Shown: piece after piece, positions 9,161 to 20,017 of the stretch
How positions within the stretch are numbered: the first letter of the stretch is position 1
Layout of the letters: every line of letters begins with the position of its first letter
Assembly (NCBI RefSeq): GCF_013155545.1
Contig: NZ_JABJVV010000006.1
Span: 248,001-312,000 of the forward strand
Origin: Caenimonas soli
GTDB lineage: Bacteria; Pseudomonadota; Gammaproteobacteria; Burkholderiales; Burkholderiaceae_C
Direction of reading: 5' to 3'
DNA: 64,000 bases
Translations under genes and position numbers: made by a program
Notes under the pieces: model-generated
The model's database searches: none
What the model was told of the DNA's origin: nothing
Seen by the model: the letters and a program-made list of their open reading frames with translations, nothing else

Positions 9161-9463
9161 TCAGGCGGCCGCGGTAGCCAGGGCTTTCACCTTGGCGGAC
9201 AGGCGGCTCTTGTCGCGAGCGGCCTTGTTCTTGTGGAAGATTTCCTTGTCGGCAACCGTGTCCACGATGCTTTGCGCCTTGGCGAACGCTTCGGTCGCCT
9301 TGGCCTTGTCACCGGAAGCAACGGCCTTCTCGACGTTCTTCACGGCGGTACGGTATTTGGAGCGCAGGGACGTGTTGGCTGCGTTGAGCTTGACGTCCTG
9401 GCGTGCGCGCTTGCGGCCCGACGCCAGGCGCGGGTTCTTTTTCTTGGGTTTGGCTGATGCCAT
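9161..9463 (-). CDS. rpsT: 30S ribosomal protein S20
   Basis: This 100-residue very basic protein has the classic S20 opening [20 protein letters not shown] and the later segment [20 protein letters not shown]. It binds 16S rRNA in the small subunit body. The start at 9463 is set by the family N-terminus; an open frame upstream is non-conserved. The gene diverges from murJ, an arrangement common in Burkholderiales. An alanine-rich C-terminus is normal for the family. Confidence 0.98.
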   Translation of the reverse strand: MASAKPKKKNPRLASGRKRARQDVKLNAANTSLRSKYRTAVKNVEKAVASGDKAKATEAFAKAQSIVDTVADKEIFHKNKAARDKSRLSAKVKALATAAA

Positions 9464-9508
9464 AGTATGTGTTCCTTGTGTCTGAGGATGATGCCAGCAA
9501 AGCCCTCC

Positions 9509-9514
9509 ATTATA
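9509..9514 (-). promoter_or_regulatory. Probable -10 box for rpsT
   Basis: A perfect TATAAT on the minus strand lies 46 bases upstream of the rpsT start, in the short rpsT–murJ divergent region. No good -35 hexamer is visible at 17 bases, so the assignment rests on the -10 alone. Confidence 0.45.
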
Positions 9515-9582
9515 GTCGCATAGCTCCATCGGGCTCCAGCCGACCCTCATGACCCCGCCGGGCGCGGGCTACACTCGCGCCG

Positions 9583-11148
<1,566 letters not shown>

Positions 11149-11204
11149 CGCGCAGCCTGCGCGCGCCGCTTGACGACGGCCTGCGCCTCAATTACAAAGA
11201 ACTC

Positions 11205-12056
11205 ATGCTGCTGAATTTGAATGCTCCGACGCCGCTCGAGTACTTCAGCTCGCTGGCCCAAAGCGACGACCAGTTTCCCCTGCTCGAAGCGGCGGCCAGC
11301 ATTGCCCAGGACGAATATCCCGACCTCGATGTCCAGCAGGTGCTCGGCGACGTCGACCAGCTGCTGGCGCGCCTCAAGCGCAGATTGCCGGCCGATGCGG
11401 CGCCGTTGCAACGGTTGCGCGCCCTCAACCAGTTCTTCTTTCGCGACCTGAGCTTCGGCGGCAACATCAACGATTACTGCGATCCCGACAACAGCTACCT
11501 GAACGTCGTGTTGCGCACCCGCCGCGGCAACCAGATTTCCCTGGCTGTGCTGTGGATCGAACTGGCGCAGGGCCTGGGCCTGCACGCCCGGGGCGTGTGC
11601 TTCCCCGGCCATTTCATGGTGAAGGTCAACCTGCCCAAGGGACAGGTGGTGATCGATCCATTCACCGGGCAATCGCTGTCGCGCGAGGAACTCGCCGAGC
11701 GGCTCGAGCCCTACAAGCGGCGCAGCGGATTGGTGGACGAGTTCGAGGTGCCGCTGGGGCTTTACCTGCAGGCCGCGCCGGGCCGCGACATCATTGCCAG
11801 GATGCTGCGCAACCTCAAGGAAATCCACCACGCCCAGGAAGACTGGCAGCGTGCCATCGCGGTGCAGGACCGGCTCGTCATCTTGTTGCCCGACGCCTGG
11901 GCCGAGTACCGCGACCGCGGCCTTGCTCATGCAGAGCAAGGCCACTCGGCATTGGCAGTGATCGACCTGGAAACTTACCTGGTTCACGCGCAGGACGCGC
12001 TGGATATCGACGTGATCGCCGATCGCGTGGCCGACCTGCGGCGCGCACGCAACTAG
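11205..12056 (+). CDS. SirB1-family protein (transglutaminase-like fold with TPR-like C-terminus)
   Basis: This 283-residue protein matches the SirB1/transglutaminase-like family of unknown biochemical role. The segments LRALNQFFFRDLSFGGNINDYCDPDNSYLNVVLRTRRGNQISLAVLW (in parts) and ARGVCFPGHFMVKV are typical. The C-terminal ~90 residues form helix pairs resembling TPR (AQEDWQRAIAVQDRLVILLPD). The start at 11205 gives the family N-terminus; upstream sequence in frame overlaps murJ. Its stop overlaps the stop of convergent parA-like gene in CTAG. Confidence 0.88.
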   Translation: MLLNLNAPTPLEYFSSLAQSDDQFPLLEAAASIAQDEYPDLDVQQVLGDVDQLLARLKRRLPADAAPLQRLRALNQFFFRDLSFGGNINDYCDPDNSYLNVVLRTRRGNQISLAVLWIELAQGLGLHARGVCFPGHFMVKVNLPKGQVVIDPFTGQSLSREELAERLEPYKRRSGLVDEFEVPLGLYLQAAPGRDIIARMLRNLKEIHHAQEDWQRAIAVQDRLVILLPDAWAEYRDRGLAHAEQGHSALAVIDLETYLVHAQDALDIDVIADRVADLRRARN

Positions 12057-12877
12057 GCTTTCAGAAAACGCGGGATCTCCGGCCCTTCGGTGACCGGCGC
12101 CTGCGGCAGCGTTCGCACGGGAATGTAGTGCTCCGGGTTAAGAGCCCGCGCGCCGGAGAGAACCGCGAACCTCGAGCCGTGGAGCAGCGATTCCTGCGCC
12201 GAACCTTGCGTGGAAATCGGTTCGCGGGTGCTGGCGCCCGGCAGCGGCTGCAGGACGGGCCGCAGCCAGTCGATGATCGGCTCCCATTGCGCCAGGTCGG
12301 CGGCGGCCTGGCTGGGTGCCAGGTCGAACATGGTCAGGCCGCGCTCCAGGCTGCGCACGTACAGCTGGGTTTCGCGCAATGCGCCCAGATAGGGGACGCC
12401 GAGTCCCTGCGCCCAGTCGCTCAGCGTTTGCGCGGCGTTGGTCCGTCCGTCGACGCGCATGCCCACGACGGCCAGCCGGCAACGGCCGCTGGCGGCGCGG
12501 GGCAGGGTCATCAACTCGGCATGGCAGGCCGCCGCGGACTCGCGATCGAACATTGATGGACACACGGGCATGACGATGGCGTCGGCGAACATCACTACCC
12601 GCGCCAGCTCGAACCCATGGATGCCGCCCGGCGTGTCGAGCACCACATGGCTGATGCCGGTCGGCACGCGCAGCATGTTCTTCTGGTCTATGCCCCACGC
12701 GGCGATGGTGGGCAGGGCGGCATCGCGGCGCTTCAGCCAGGCCCGGCTGGATTGCTGGCGGTCCACGTCGCCCAGCATGACTGAATGGCCTTGCCGCGCG
12801 CACCACGCCGCGACATGCGCCGCGAAGGTGCTTTTGCCGCTGCCGCCCTTGCGGTTCACGACTGCGATCACGGGCAT
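12053..12877 (-). CDS. ParA-family ATPase, orphan (no ParB)
   Basis: This 274-residue P-loop ATPase has a deviant Walker A motif, KGGSGKST, at about residues 10-17 (VNRKGGSGKSTFAAHVAAW) and a VVLDTPGGIHG switch segment. ParA/MinD-type proteins position DNA or protein cargo on the nucleoid or membrane. The start at 12877 is set by the conserved MPVIAVVNRKGG. No parB, partner gene or parS-like repeat is nearby, so this is not a replicon partition locus; cargo positioning is inference. The last ~50 residues look poorly conserved. An upstream MFS gene ends 122 bases away. Confidence 0.86.
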   Translation of the reverse strand: MPVIAVVNRKGGSGKSTFAAHVAAWCARQGHSVMLGDVDRQQSSRAWLKRRDAALPTIAAWGIDQKNMLRVPTGISHVVLDTPGGIHGFELARVVMFADAIVMPVCPSMFDRESAAACHAELMTLPRAASGRCRLAVVGMRVDGRTNAAQTLSDWAQGLGVPYLGALRETQLYVRSLERGLTMFDLAPSQAAADLAQWEPIIDWLRPVLQPLPGASTREPISTQGSAQESLLHGSRFAVLSGARALNPEHYIPVRTLPQAPVTEGPEIPRFLKA

Positions 12878-12999
12878 GGAGAAGCTTCCGTCGAGCCGAT
12901 GGAAGAAACAGTTTGGAACAGAACGCGCGCCACGTCCAGCTTTGGCGCCGGGCAAGCCCGTGCGCCAGCGGTTTTGTGGCAAGGCAACGTCGAAAGGGC

Positions 13000-14187
13000 T
13001 CAGCGCCGGCGCCAGGCAAGGGCCGCCAGCGCGAGCGCGCTCAGCGCCGCACCGGCCAGGAACGTGGCCGGCGCGCCCCATCGGTCCCACAACAACCCGG
13101 CCAAGCCACTGGCCACGAGCAGGGCCAAGCCGCTCATGAGGTTGAAGAAGCCGAACGCGGTGCCGCGCAGGTCGGCCGGGGCCGTCTCGGCCACCATGGT
13201 GGCGAGCAGGCCTTGCGTCATGGCCATGTGCAGTCCCCACAGGCCTATGCCCACCCACAGCAGGGGTCCGCGGTTGCCCGCGGCGAGCAACATGTCGGCC
13301 GCGATCAGAACGGCCAGGCCCCAGGCGAGCAGGGCGCGATGGCTGATGCGGTCCGACAGCCGGCCAAAGGGGTAGGCGCCCACCGAATAGACGACGTTCA
13401 TCGCGATCAGCACCAAGGGCGCCCAGGCCAGGCCCAGCCCGCCCTGCTGGGCGCGCAGCACCAGGAAGGCCTCGCTGAAGCGCGCCAGGGTGAACATCGC
13501 CCCAATGGCGACAACCCCCCAATAGGCCCGGCCGAGGCGCCGCAGGTTTTCGCGGCGGATCGGGTTGCCCCGGCGCGCAGCCGCGGCTGGGGCGGGTTCG
13601 CGCACACCCACCACCAGCAAGGCCACAGACAGCGCGGCCGGGATCAGGGCCACCCAGAAGACGGCGCGAAAATCGTTCGCCCAGAGCAGCATCAGACCGA
13701 TGGCCAGCGCAGGCCCCAGGAAAGCCCCGGCGGTGTCCAGCGACTGGCGCAGGCCGAAAGCAGCACCGCGCATGGCCGGTGGGGCGATGTCCGCGACCAG
13801 GGCGTCGCGCGGCGCCCCCCGGATGCCTTTGCCGACGCGATCGATCAGGCGCGCCGTGAGCACCAGGCCCGAGGTCGAAGCCAGGGCGAACAAGGGTTTG
13901 GACAGCGCGCCCAGGCCGTAACCCAGCACCGCCAAAGGCTTGCGGCGGCCCCAATGGTCGCTGAGCGCGCCTGAAAACACCTTGACGATCAGCGCCGTGG
14001 CTTCGGCCAGGCCCTCTATCAGGCCGACTACGAGCACGCTGATGCCCAGCGTGGTGACCATGAAAACCGGAAGCAGGCTGTGGATCAGCTCGGACGAAAC
14101 GTCCATGAGCAGGCTGACGAAACCCAGGACCCAGATGCCCGCCGGCAAGCGCGAGGGCGCGGCCCGCGGGATGGAGGAATTACGCAT
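13000..14187 (-). CDS. Major facilitator superfamily transporter
   Basis: This protein of about 395 residues has 11-12 hydrophobic segments. The motif-A-like loop reads GALSDHWGRRKPLAVLGYG. The central RVGKGIRGAPRDALVADIAP and MRGAAFGLRQSLDTAGAFLGPA segments are characteristic of a conserved MFS subgroup. The substrate is unknown. I chose the ATG at 14187 (MRNSSIPRAAP). The frame runs 40 residues further to 14307, but that would overlap the divergent AI-2E gene start at 14291. Confidence 0.88.
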   Translation of the reverse strand: MRNSSIPRAAPSRLPAGIWVLGFVSLLMDVSSELIHSLLPVFMVTTLGISVLVVGLIEGLAEATALIVKVFSGALSDHWGRRKPLAVLGYGLGALSKPLFALASTSGLVLTARLIDRVGKGIRGAPRDALVADIAPPAMRGAAFGLRQSLDTAGAFLGPALAIGLMLLWANDFRAVFWVALIPAALSVALLVVGVREPAPAAAARRGNPIRRENLRRLGRAYWGVVAIGAMFTLARFSEAFLVLRAQQGGLGLAWAPLVLIAMNVVYSVGAYPFGRLSDRISHRALLAWGLAVLIAADMLLAAGNRGPLLWVGIGLWGLHMAMTQGLLATMVAETAPADLRGTAFGFFNLMSGLALLVASGLAGLLWDRWGAPATFLAGAALSALALAALAWRRR

Positions 14188-14290
14188 CTGAGGTGCTGCG
14201 GGGTCGCGCCGGGCCTGGCCCGATAGAATTTGCCTAATTTTACCTTCGGCACGCATCGCCGCGTCCGGCCCCGCGCTCGCGCCACCCGCA

Positions 14291-15361
14291 ATGCAATTCA
14301 CGCCCACTCAGAAATACGCCGCAGCCTGGTTGCTGATCGCCATGCTGGCCGTGCTGGCGCTGTGGCTGCTGGGAAGGGTGCTAACCCCGTTCGTGGTCGC
14401 TGCCGTGCTGGCCTATGCGCTCACGCCGCTGGTCGACCGGCTCGATGCCCTCGGCCGGGGCCGCATGCCGCGTGTGATCGCGGTGGCGATCGTTGAACTG
14501 CTGCTGATCCTGGCGCTGGTGTCGCTGTTTCTGATGGTGGTGCCGATCATGGCCAAGGAAGTGCCGCTGATCCGCGAGCAGTTGCCCTTCCTGTTCGACA
14601 AGCTGAATGCGACGATCGCGCCTTGGCTGGAGCAGTTGGGCATCACGCTGCCGCTCGACCTCGCCAGCATCAAGGCGCAACTGGTCCGATACCTGAGCGC
14701 CAACTTCGAGGAGGCGCTCGGTTCCGTGTTCTCGTCCCTCAAGATAGGCGGCGGCGTCGCGCTCATCGTCGTCGGCTATGCCGTCCTCATTCCGGTGGCG
14801 CTCTTCTATCTGCTGCTCGACTGGAAGCAGGTGGTCGTGCGGGTGCTCGAACTGGTTCCGCCGCGCGCGCGCGCCAGCGTGGACTCGTTCACCACCGAAG
14901 CGGACCAGGTGCTGGGGCAATACCTGCGGGGACAGCTGCTCGTGATGCTGACCATGGCTGCTTTCTACAGCATCGGGCTGGCGCTGTTCGGGCTGGACCT
15001 GGCGGTGCCGATCGGCGTGTTTACCGGTCTCGCGATGTTCGTGCCCTATGTGGGGTTCGGCATCGGACTGGTGCTCGCCATCGTTGCGGGCGTCCTCCAA
15101 TTCGCTTCCATCAAGGCCCTGGTCATGGTGGCCACGGTGTATGGGGCGGGCCAGGTCATCGAAGGCTTCTACCTGACGCCGCGCCTGGTCGGCCAGCGCA
15201 TCGGCCTGCATCCCCTGGTCGTGATCTTTGCGCTGCTGGCGTTTGGCCAGCTGTTCGGATTCGTGGGCGTGCTGGTGGCACTGCCGGCCAGCGCCGTCCT
15301 CTTCGTCGCGATCCGCCGCCTGCGTGACGGCTACATGGGCAGCAAGCTGTACCAGAACTGA
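14291..15361 (+). CDS. AI-2E family transporter (PerM/YhhT type)
   Basis: This 356-residue membrane protein has about 7-8 helices. The family signature is clear: the helix pair at 14-55, the VPIMAKEVPLIREQLPFLFDKL periplasmic segment and the C-terminal LTPRLVGQRIGLHPLVVIFALLAFGQLFGF. Members are trimeric exporters with varied substrates (autoinducer-2, Na+, others). It heads an apparent operon: its TGA shares one base with the hda ATG, and hda, a HAD phosphatase, pcnB, a thioredoxin-like gene and folK follow with overlaps or tiny gaps. Confidence 0.92.
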   Translation: MQFTPTQKYAAAWLLIAMLAVLALWLLGRVLTPFVVAAVLAYALTPLVDRLDALGRGRMPRVIAVAIVELLLILALVSLFLMVVPIMAKEVPLIREQLPFLFDKLNATIAPWLEQLGITLPLDLASIKAQLVRYLSANFEEALGSVFSSLKIGGGVALIVVGYAVLIPVALFYLLLDWKQVVVRVLELVPPRARASVDSFTTEADQVLGQYLRGQLLVMLTMAAFYSIGLALFGLDLAVPIGVFTGLAMFVPYVGFGIGLVLAIVAGVLQFASIKALVMVATVYGAGQVIEGFYLTPRLVGQRIGLHPLVVIFALLAFGQLFGFVGVLVALPASAVLFVAIRRLRDGYMGSKLYQN

Positions 15362-16035
15362 TGAAGCAGATTGCGCTCGACATCGGCCTGGCCCGCGGGC
15401 CCACGCTGACCGGCTTTTGTGCCGGCCCCAACGAGGCCGCGCTCAAGCATCTCCAACTGTGGGCGGGCAGCCCGACCCGCTCGCCGGTGCCCACTTACCT
15501 GTGGGGCGCCAGCGCCAGCGGCAAGACGCACCTGCTCAAGGCCGTGGCCGAGTCGCTGCGGGAGCAGGGCGCCGCCGCCGGCTGGCTGGATGCGTCCATC
15601 ACCGAGCCGCCTGACTTCAGCGAGAACTGGGCAGTGGTATTGCTCGACGACGTGCATCTGTACACGGCCGTGCAGCAACACGCGGCGTTCAACTGGTTCA
15701 TCAACGCGCAATCGCTGCAGCGCGGGGTGCTCGCGGCCGGGGCCTTGCCGCCTGCCGACCTCAAGCTGCGCGAAGACCTGCGCACGCGCCTGGGCTGGGG
15801 CCATGTGTTCCAGCTGCAGGTGCTGAGCGAAACCGAGCGGCGGGCGGTGCTGCGCCAGGCCGCGGACGCGCGTGGCGTGTTCCTGGGCGACGAGGTGATG
15901 GACTTCATGCTCACGCGCTTCTCGCGCGACCTCGGCAGCCTGATGCAACTGCTGGAGCAGCTGGACGGCTACGCCTTGCAGACCAAGCGCGCCATCACCA
16001 TCCCGCTCATCAAATCCATGCTGGAGAACGAGTGA
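15361..16035 (+). CDS. hda: DnaA regulatory inactivator Hda
   Basis: This 224-residue AAA+ protein is related to the ATPase domain of DnaA. Hda with the DNA clamp stimulates ATP hydrolysis by DnaA after initiation. The Walker A reads WGASASGKTHLLKA (about residues 49-62) and the Walker B region VVLLDDVHLY (about 92-101). The C-terminal helical lid ends DLGSLMQLLEQLDGYALQTKRAITIP, very typical of Hda. It lacks the DnaA DNA-binding domain. It overlaps the next gene by 4 bases (GTGA). Confidence 0.95.
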   Translation: MKQIALDIGLARGPTLTGFCAGPNEAALKHLQLWAGSPTRSPVPTYLWGASASGKTHLLKAVAESLREQGAAAGWLDASITEPPDFSENWAVVLLDDVHLYTAVQQHAAFNWFINAQSLQRGVLAAGALPPADLKLREDLRTRLGWGHVFQLQVLSETERRAVLRQAADARGVFLGDEVMDFMLTRFSRDLGSLMQLLEQLDGYALQTKRAITIPLIKSMLENE

Positions 16036-16718
16036 CGATTTCCAAGACCCGTCTTGCGCTGTTTGACCTGGACCACACGCTGCTGCCACTGGACTCCGAT
16101 TACGCCTGGGGCGTCTTCACCCAGGACATTGGCTGGACCGATCCCGTGGTGTTCAAGGAGCGCAACGACGAGTTCTACGAGCATTACAAGGCGGGCACGC
16201 TGGACGTCCATGACTACGTGCGGTTCGCGACCGAGGCGGTGCGCCTGCGCGGGGCGGCCCAGGCCCAGGCTGCCCACGCCCGCTTCATGGACACAGTGAT
16301 CCGCCCGGCCATCCGGCCCGAGGCGCTCGAACTGTTGCGTCAGCACGAAGCGGCCGGCGACCAGATGGTCCTGGTCACGGCCACCAACGACTTCATCACG
16401 GCGCCGATCGCCAGCGCCCTGGGGATCCAGGAGCTGATCGCCGTGCAGCTCGAACGCGGCGCGGATGGCTGGCTCACCGGCGAAATCGCCGGCGTGCCCT
16501 CTTTTCGCGAGGGCAAGGTGGAGCGGATGGCGCAATGGCTGGCAGGGCGCGGCCTGGGCTGGTGCGATGTCGAGGCGACCTTCTATTCCGATTCCATCAA
16601 TGACCTGGCGCTGCTGGAGAAGGTGGACCATCCCGTGGCGACCAATCCGGACGCGCGCCTGCGCGCCATCGCCCATGAGCGCGGCTGGCGCATACTCGAT
16701 CTGTTCAAGGAAAAATGA
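16032..16718 (+). CDS. HAD-IB family phosphatase (SerB-like)
   Basis: This 228-residue haloacid dehalogenase hydrolase shows motif I LFDLDHTLLPLDSDYAW (about residues 9-25, nucleophile Asp in DLD), motif II LVTATNDFI and motifs III/IV FYSDSINDLALLE. It fits the HAD-IB subfamily that contains phosphoserine phosphatase, but it lacks the SerB N-terminal ACT domain. Substrate is therefore uncertain. The start is GTG at 16032, overlapping the hda stop, and it overlaps the pcnB ATG by 4 bases. This hda–HAD–pcnB order is common in Burkholderiales. Confidence 0.9.
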   Translation: MTISKTRLALFDLDHTLLPLDSDYAWGVFTQDIGWTDPVVFKERNDEFYEHYKAGTLDVHDYVRFATEAVRLRGAAQAQAAHARFMDTVIRPAIRPEALELLRQHEAAGDQMVLVTATNDFITAPIASALGIQELIAVQLERGADGWLTGEIAGVPSFREGKVERMAQWLAGRGLGWCDVEATFYSDSINDLALLEKVDHPVATNPDARLRAIAHERGWRILDLFKEK

Positions 16719-18307
16719 TTAAAAAATTCATCGACAAGCTGCTCGGGAAATCGCCGGGCGGCAAGGGCGGCAAGCCCAACTTCGGCAAGCGCCAGGAGGT
16801 GGGCCCCCACGAGCACGGCATAGACCCGTCGCTGGTGGACGAGCGCGCGCTCAACGTGGTGCACACGCTCAAGGAAGCCGGCTTCGAAGCCTACATCGTG
16901 GGCGGCGCCGTGCGCGACCTGCTGGTGGGTTTGCGGCCCAAGGATTTCGACGTGGCCACCAGCGCCACGCCCGAGCAGGTCAAGGGCCTGTTCCGGCGGG
17001 CCTTCATCATCGGCAGGCGCTTTCGCATCGTGCACGTGGTGTACGGGCGCGGCCGCGAGCACGAGGTGATCGAGGTTTCTACTTTCCGCGCCTACATGGA
17101 CAACGCGGCCGCCGAGCAGGTGGCGGGCAACGAGAAGACCAGCAAGAGCGAACTCGCCGGCATGAAGCACGCCGTCGATTCCACCGGCAGGGTGCTGCGC
17201 GACAACGTCTGGGGACCGCAGCATGAAGACGCGACGCGGCGCGACTTCACCATCAACGCGATGTACTACGACCCCGAGACGCAAACCGTGGTGGACTACC
17301 ACGGCGGCATCAAGGACGCCAAGAAGCTCACCATCCGCATGATCGGCGACCCGTTGACGCGTTACCGCGAAGACCCGGTGCGCATCATCCGGGCCGTGCG
17401 TTTCGCCGCCAAGCTCAATCCGCTGGGCTTCAAGCTCGATGCGAAGACGGCCAAGCCGCTGATCGAATCGCAGGTGCTTCTGGCCGACGTGCCGCAAAGC
17501 CGCCTCTTCGACGAGATGCTCAAGCTGCTGCAGACCGGCCATTCGCTGGCCACCATCGCGCAGCTCAAGGCGCTTGGCATGGCGCGCGGCATCTATCCCT
17601 TGCTCGACGTGGTGGTGGAGCGCGCCGAACAGCCCTTCGTCAATGCCGCCTTGCAGGATACCGACCGGCGCGTGAACGAAGGCAAACCGGTCGCACCGAG
17701 TTTCCTTTTGGCCTGCGTGCTCTGGGCCGACGTGCGCGACGGCTGGGCGGATCGGCTGGCGAGCAAGCACCATCCGTTCCCGGCCTTGCAAGACGCGATC
17801 GACGAGGTGTTCAATTCCCGCATCGGCGACGTGTCCGGCCGCGGCAAGCTGGCCGGCGACATGCGCGAGATCTGGATGATGCAGCCGCGCTTCGACAAGC
17901 GCACCGGCAACACGCCGTTCAGCCTGGTGGACCAGCCGCGGTTTCGTGCGGCGTTCGACTTCATGCGGCTGCGCGCGGACGTGGGCGAGGTCGACGTGGT
18001 GTTGGCCGACTGGTGGCAGGAGTTCAGCCAGGCCAGCGACGCCGTTCGCGAAGACCTGGTAGCTCAACTGCGAGAAGAGCAGCACAAGGGCCAGCGCCGC
18101 GTCGTGCGGGCACCTCGTCCCATGGACAAACCTGCTCAACCGGTGTTGGCCGCGGCCCCCGAAACACCCACAGATGGTGATAATGAGCTTGAGAATGACG
18201 CCGGCATTTCCAGCGATGCGCCCAGGAAGCGCCGGCGCCGCCGTCGCAAGCCCTCGGGAGAAGGCGGCGAGCGTCAGTCCCTGCCAGCTCCCGGACCGCA
18301 GGAGTAG
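16715..18307 (+). CDS. pcnB: Poly(A) polymerase I
   Basis: This 530-residue enzyme adds A-tails to RNA 3' ends, marking them for decay. The nucleotidyltransferase core is IVGGAVRDLLVGLRPKDFDVATSATPEQV (parts, about residues 63-92) with the metal-binding DFD. RRDFTINAMYYDPETQTVVDYHGG and RYREDPVRIIRAVRFAAKL follow. The lysine-rich N-terminus and the Arg-rich tail (RKRRRRRRKPS near residue 510) are probably RNA-binding. The C-terminal ~60 residues extend beyond the E. coli length. The next gene starts 2 bases after the stop. Confidence 0.96.
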   Translation: MIKKFIDKLLGKSPGGKGGKPNFGKRQEVGPHEHGIDPSLVDERALNVVHTLKEAGFEAYIVGGAVRDLLVGLRPKDFDVATSATPEQVKGLFRRAFIIGRRFRIVHVVYGRGREHEVIEVSTFRAYMDNAAAEQVAGNEKTSKSELAGMKHAVDSTGRVLRDNVWGPQHEDATRRDFTINAMYYDPETQTVVDYHGGIKDAKKLTIRMIGDPLTRYREDPVRIIRAVRFAAKLNPLGFKLDAKTAKPLIESQVLLADVPQSRLFDEMLKLLQTGHSLATIAQLKALGMARGIYPLLDVVVERAEQPFVNAALQDTDRRVNEGKPVAPSFLLACVLWADVRDGWADRLASKHHPFPALQDAIDEVFNSRIGDVSGRGKLAGDMREIWMMQPRFDKRTGNTPFSLVDQPRFRAAFDFMRLRADVGEVDVVLADWWQEFSQASDAVREDLVAQLREEQHKGQRRVVRAPRPMDKPAQPVLAAAPETPTDGDNELENDAGISSDAPRKRRRRRRKPSGEGGERQSLPAPGPQE

Positions 18308-18309
18308 CT

Positions 18310-18744
18310 ATGAAGCGTCTTCACTTGTCGTGGCTCTGGGCCTTGCTGCTGCTGGTGGCAGGCGCCGCACAAAGCAGCAATCTCGACAAGACGACGACGC
18401 TCGAGCAGCTCTCCGAAACGCCGCTGCCCGCTCAGGTCCTGGCCTTCCAGGCCGAGATGGAGCGCAACCTGGCCCAGCAACGAGGCACGCGCGCCAATGC
18501 GCGATCGCCCGGGCATTTGCGCCTGTTCAGCGCCCAGTGGTGCGGCTACTGCCGGCAGGCCCAGGCCTGGCTGGCCGCGAACCAGGTGCCCTACCAGAAC
18601 CTGGATATCGACACACCTGAAGGCATGTCGGAGTTCGCGCGCTCCGGCAAGAAGGGCGGCATCCCCTTGCTACTCGGTTCCAACGTCGAGATCCGGGGAT
18701 TTTCCGCAGGGTCCTATCGGGCCGCGCTGAGACCCGACCGCTAA
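18310..18744 (+). CDS. Secreted glutaredoxin/thioredoxin-like protein
   Basis: This 144-residue protein has an N-terminal signal peptide (hydrophobic LWALLLLVAGAAQS, residues 8-21). A glutaredoxin-like fold follows: RLFSAQWCGYCRQAQAWL (active-site CGYC about residues 78-81), YQNLDIDTPEG and the cis-proline loop GGIPLLLGSNVEIRGF. It probably works on periplasmic thiols. Its AGGAG ribosome site overlaps the pcnB stop, so it belongs to the same operon. A pcnB–folK pair is common; insertion of a redox gene between them is less so. Confidence 0.82.
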   Translation: MKRLHLSWLWALLLLVAGAAQSSNLDKTTTLEQLSETPLPAQVLAFQAEMERNLAQQRGTRANARSPGHLRLFSAQWCGYCRQAQAWLAANQVPYQNLDIDTPEGMSEFARSGKKGGIPLLLGSNVEIRGFSAGSYRAALRPDR

Positions 18745-18746
18745 GC

Positions 18747-19531
<785 letters not shown>

Positions 19532-19538
19532 TCCGGCG

Positions 19539-20015
19539 CTAGAACCAGTCCACCAGCCCCGATTGCTGCGCGTTCTGCGGGTTCGATCCGGCGTCGCGAA
19601 CGCGCTGCAAGGCTTCCTCGGTGTCCAGGCCCAGCGCCTTGAGCACGCAGGCGGCCGTGCTGCCGGTGCGGCCCATGCCGGCGGCACAGTGCAGCAAGAC
19701 GGAATCCCCCTGGCGCAGTGCCTGCGCGATCTGGCCCACGTCGCGCCGGAATTGCACCGGGTCTTCCGGCACGCCGAAATTGCGCATCTCCGCCTGCATC
19801 CAGCGGAACGGCAGCGTGCCCTGGACCAGCGCCCGATGGTAGGCGGGCGACAGCTCGGCCAGCTCCTGGCGCGGTGTGAGGCAGACCACCAGCGCCAGGC
19901 CCGCTTGCCGGGCTTGGGCCTCGAAGGCGCTCCAGGTCTCGAAGCGGCCGGGCATGGAGCCCAGCCAAAGCGAGCCGGGCACCTGCGGGGGCAGGGCTAC
20001 GGGTCTCAATGCCAT
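19539..20015 (-). CDS. Protein-tyrosine/dual-specificity phosphatase-like protein
   Basis: This 158-residue protein has the CX5R phosphatase loop HCAAGMGRTGS (about residues 109-119). A possible general acid Asp lies upstream in the EDPVQFRRDVGQ region. The N-terminal LPPQVPGSLWLGSMPGR segment is typical of bacterial cyclin-like/dual-specificity phosphatases. No signal peptide is evident, so it is probably cytoplasmic. It starts 2 bases after the stop of the cytochrome gene and is likely the last gene of a cytochrome operon. The substrate is unknown; it converges on the atpE-like gene. Confidence 0.83.
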   Translation of the reverse strand: MALRPVALPPQVPGSLWLGSMPGRFETWSAFEAQARQAGLALVVCLTPRQELAELSPAYHRALVQGTLPFRWMQAEMRNFGVPEDPVQFRRDVGQIAQALRQGDSVLLHCAAGMGRTGSTAACVLKALGLDTEEALQRVRDAGSNPQNAQQSGLVDWF

Positions 20016-20017
20016 GG

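Noticed and set aside
12878..13954. In-frame extension of the ParA gene to 633 residues
   Set aside because: The added 359 residues overlap the MFS gene on the same strand in another frame and look Arg/Gly/Pro-rich. The ParA start is fixed by MPVIAVVNRKGG.
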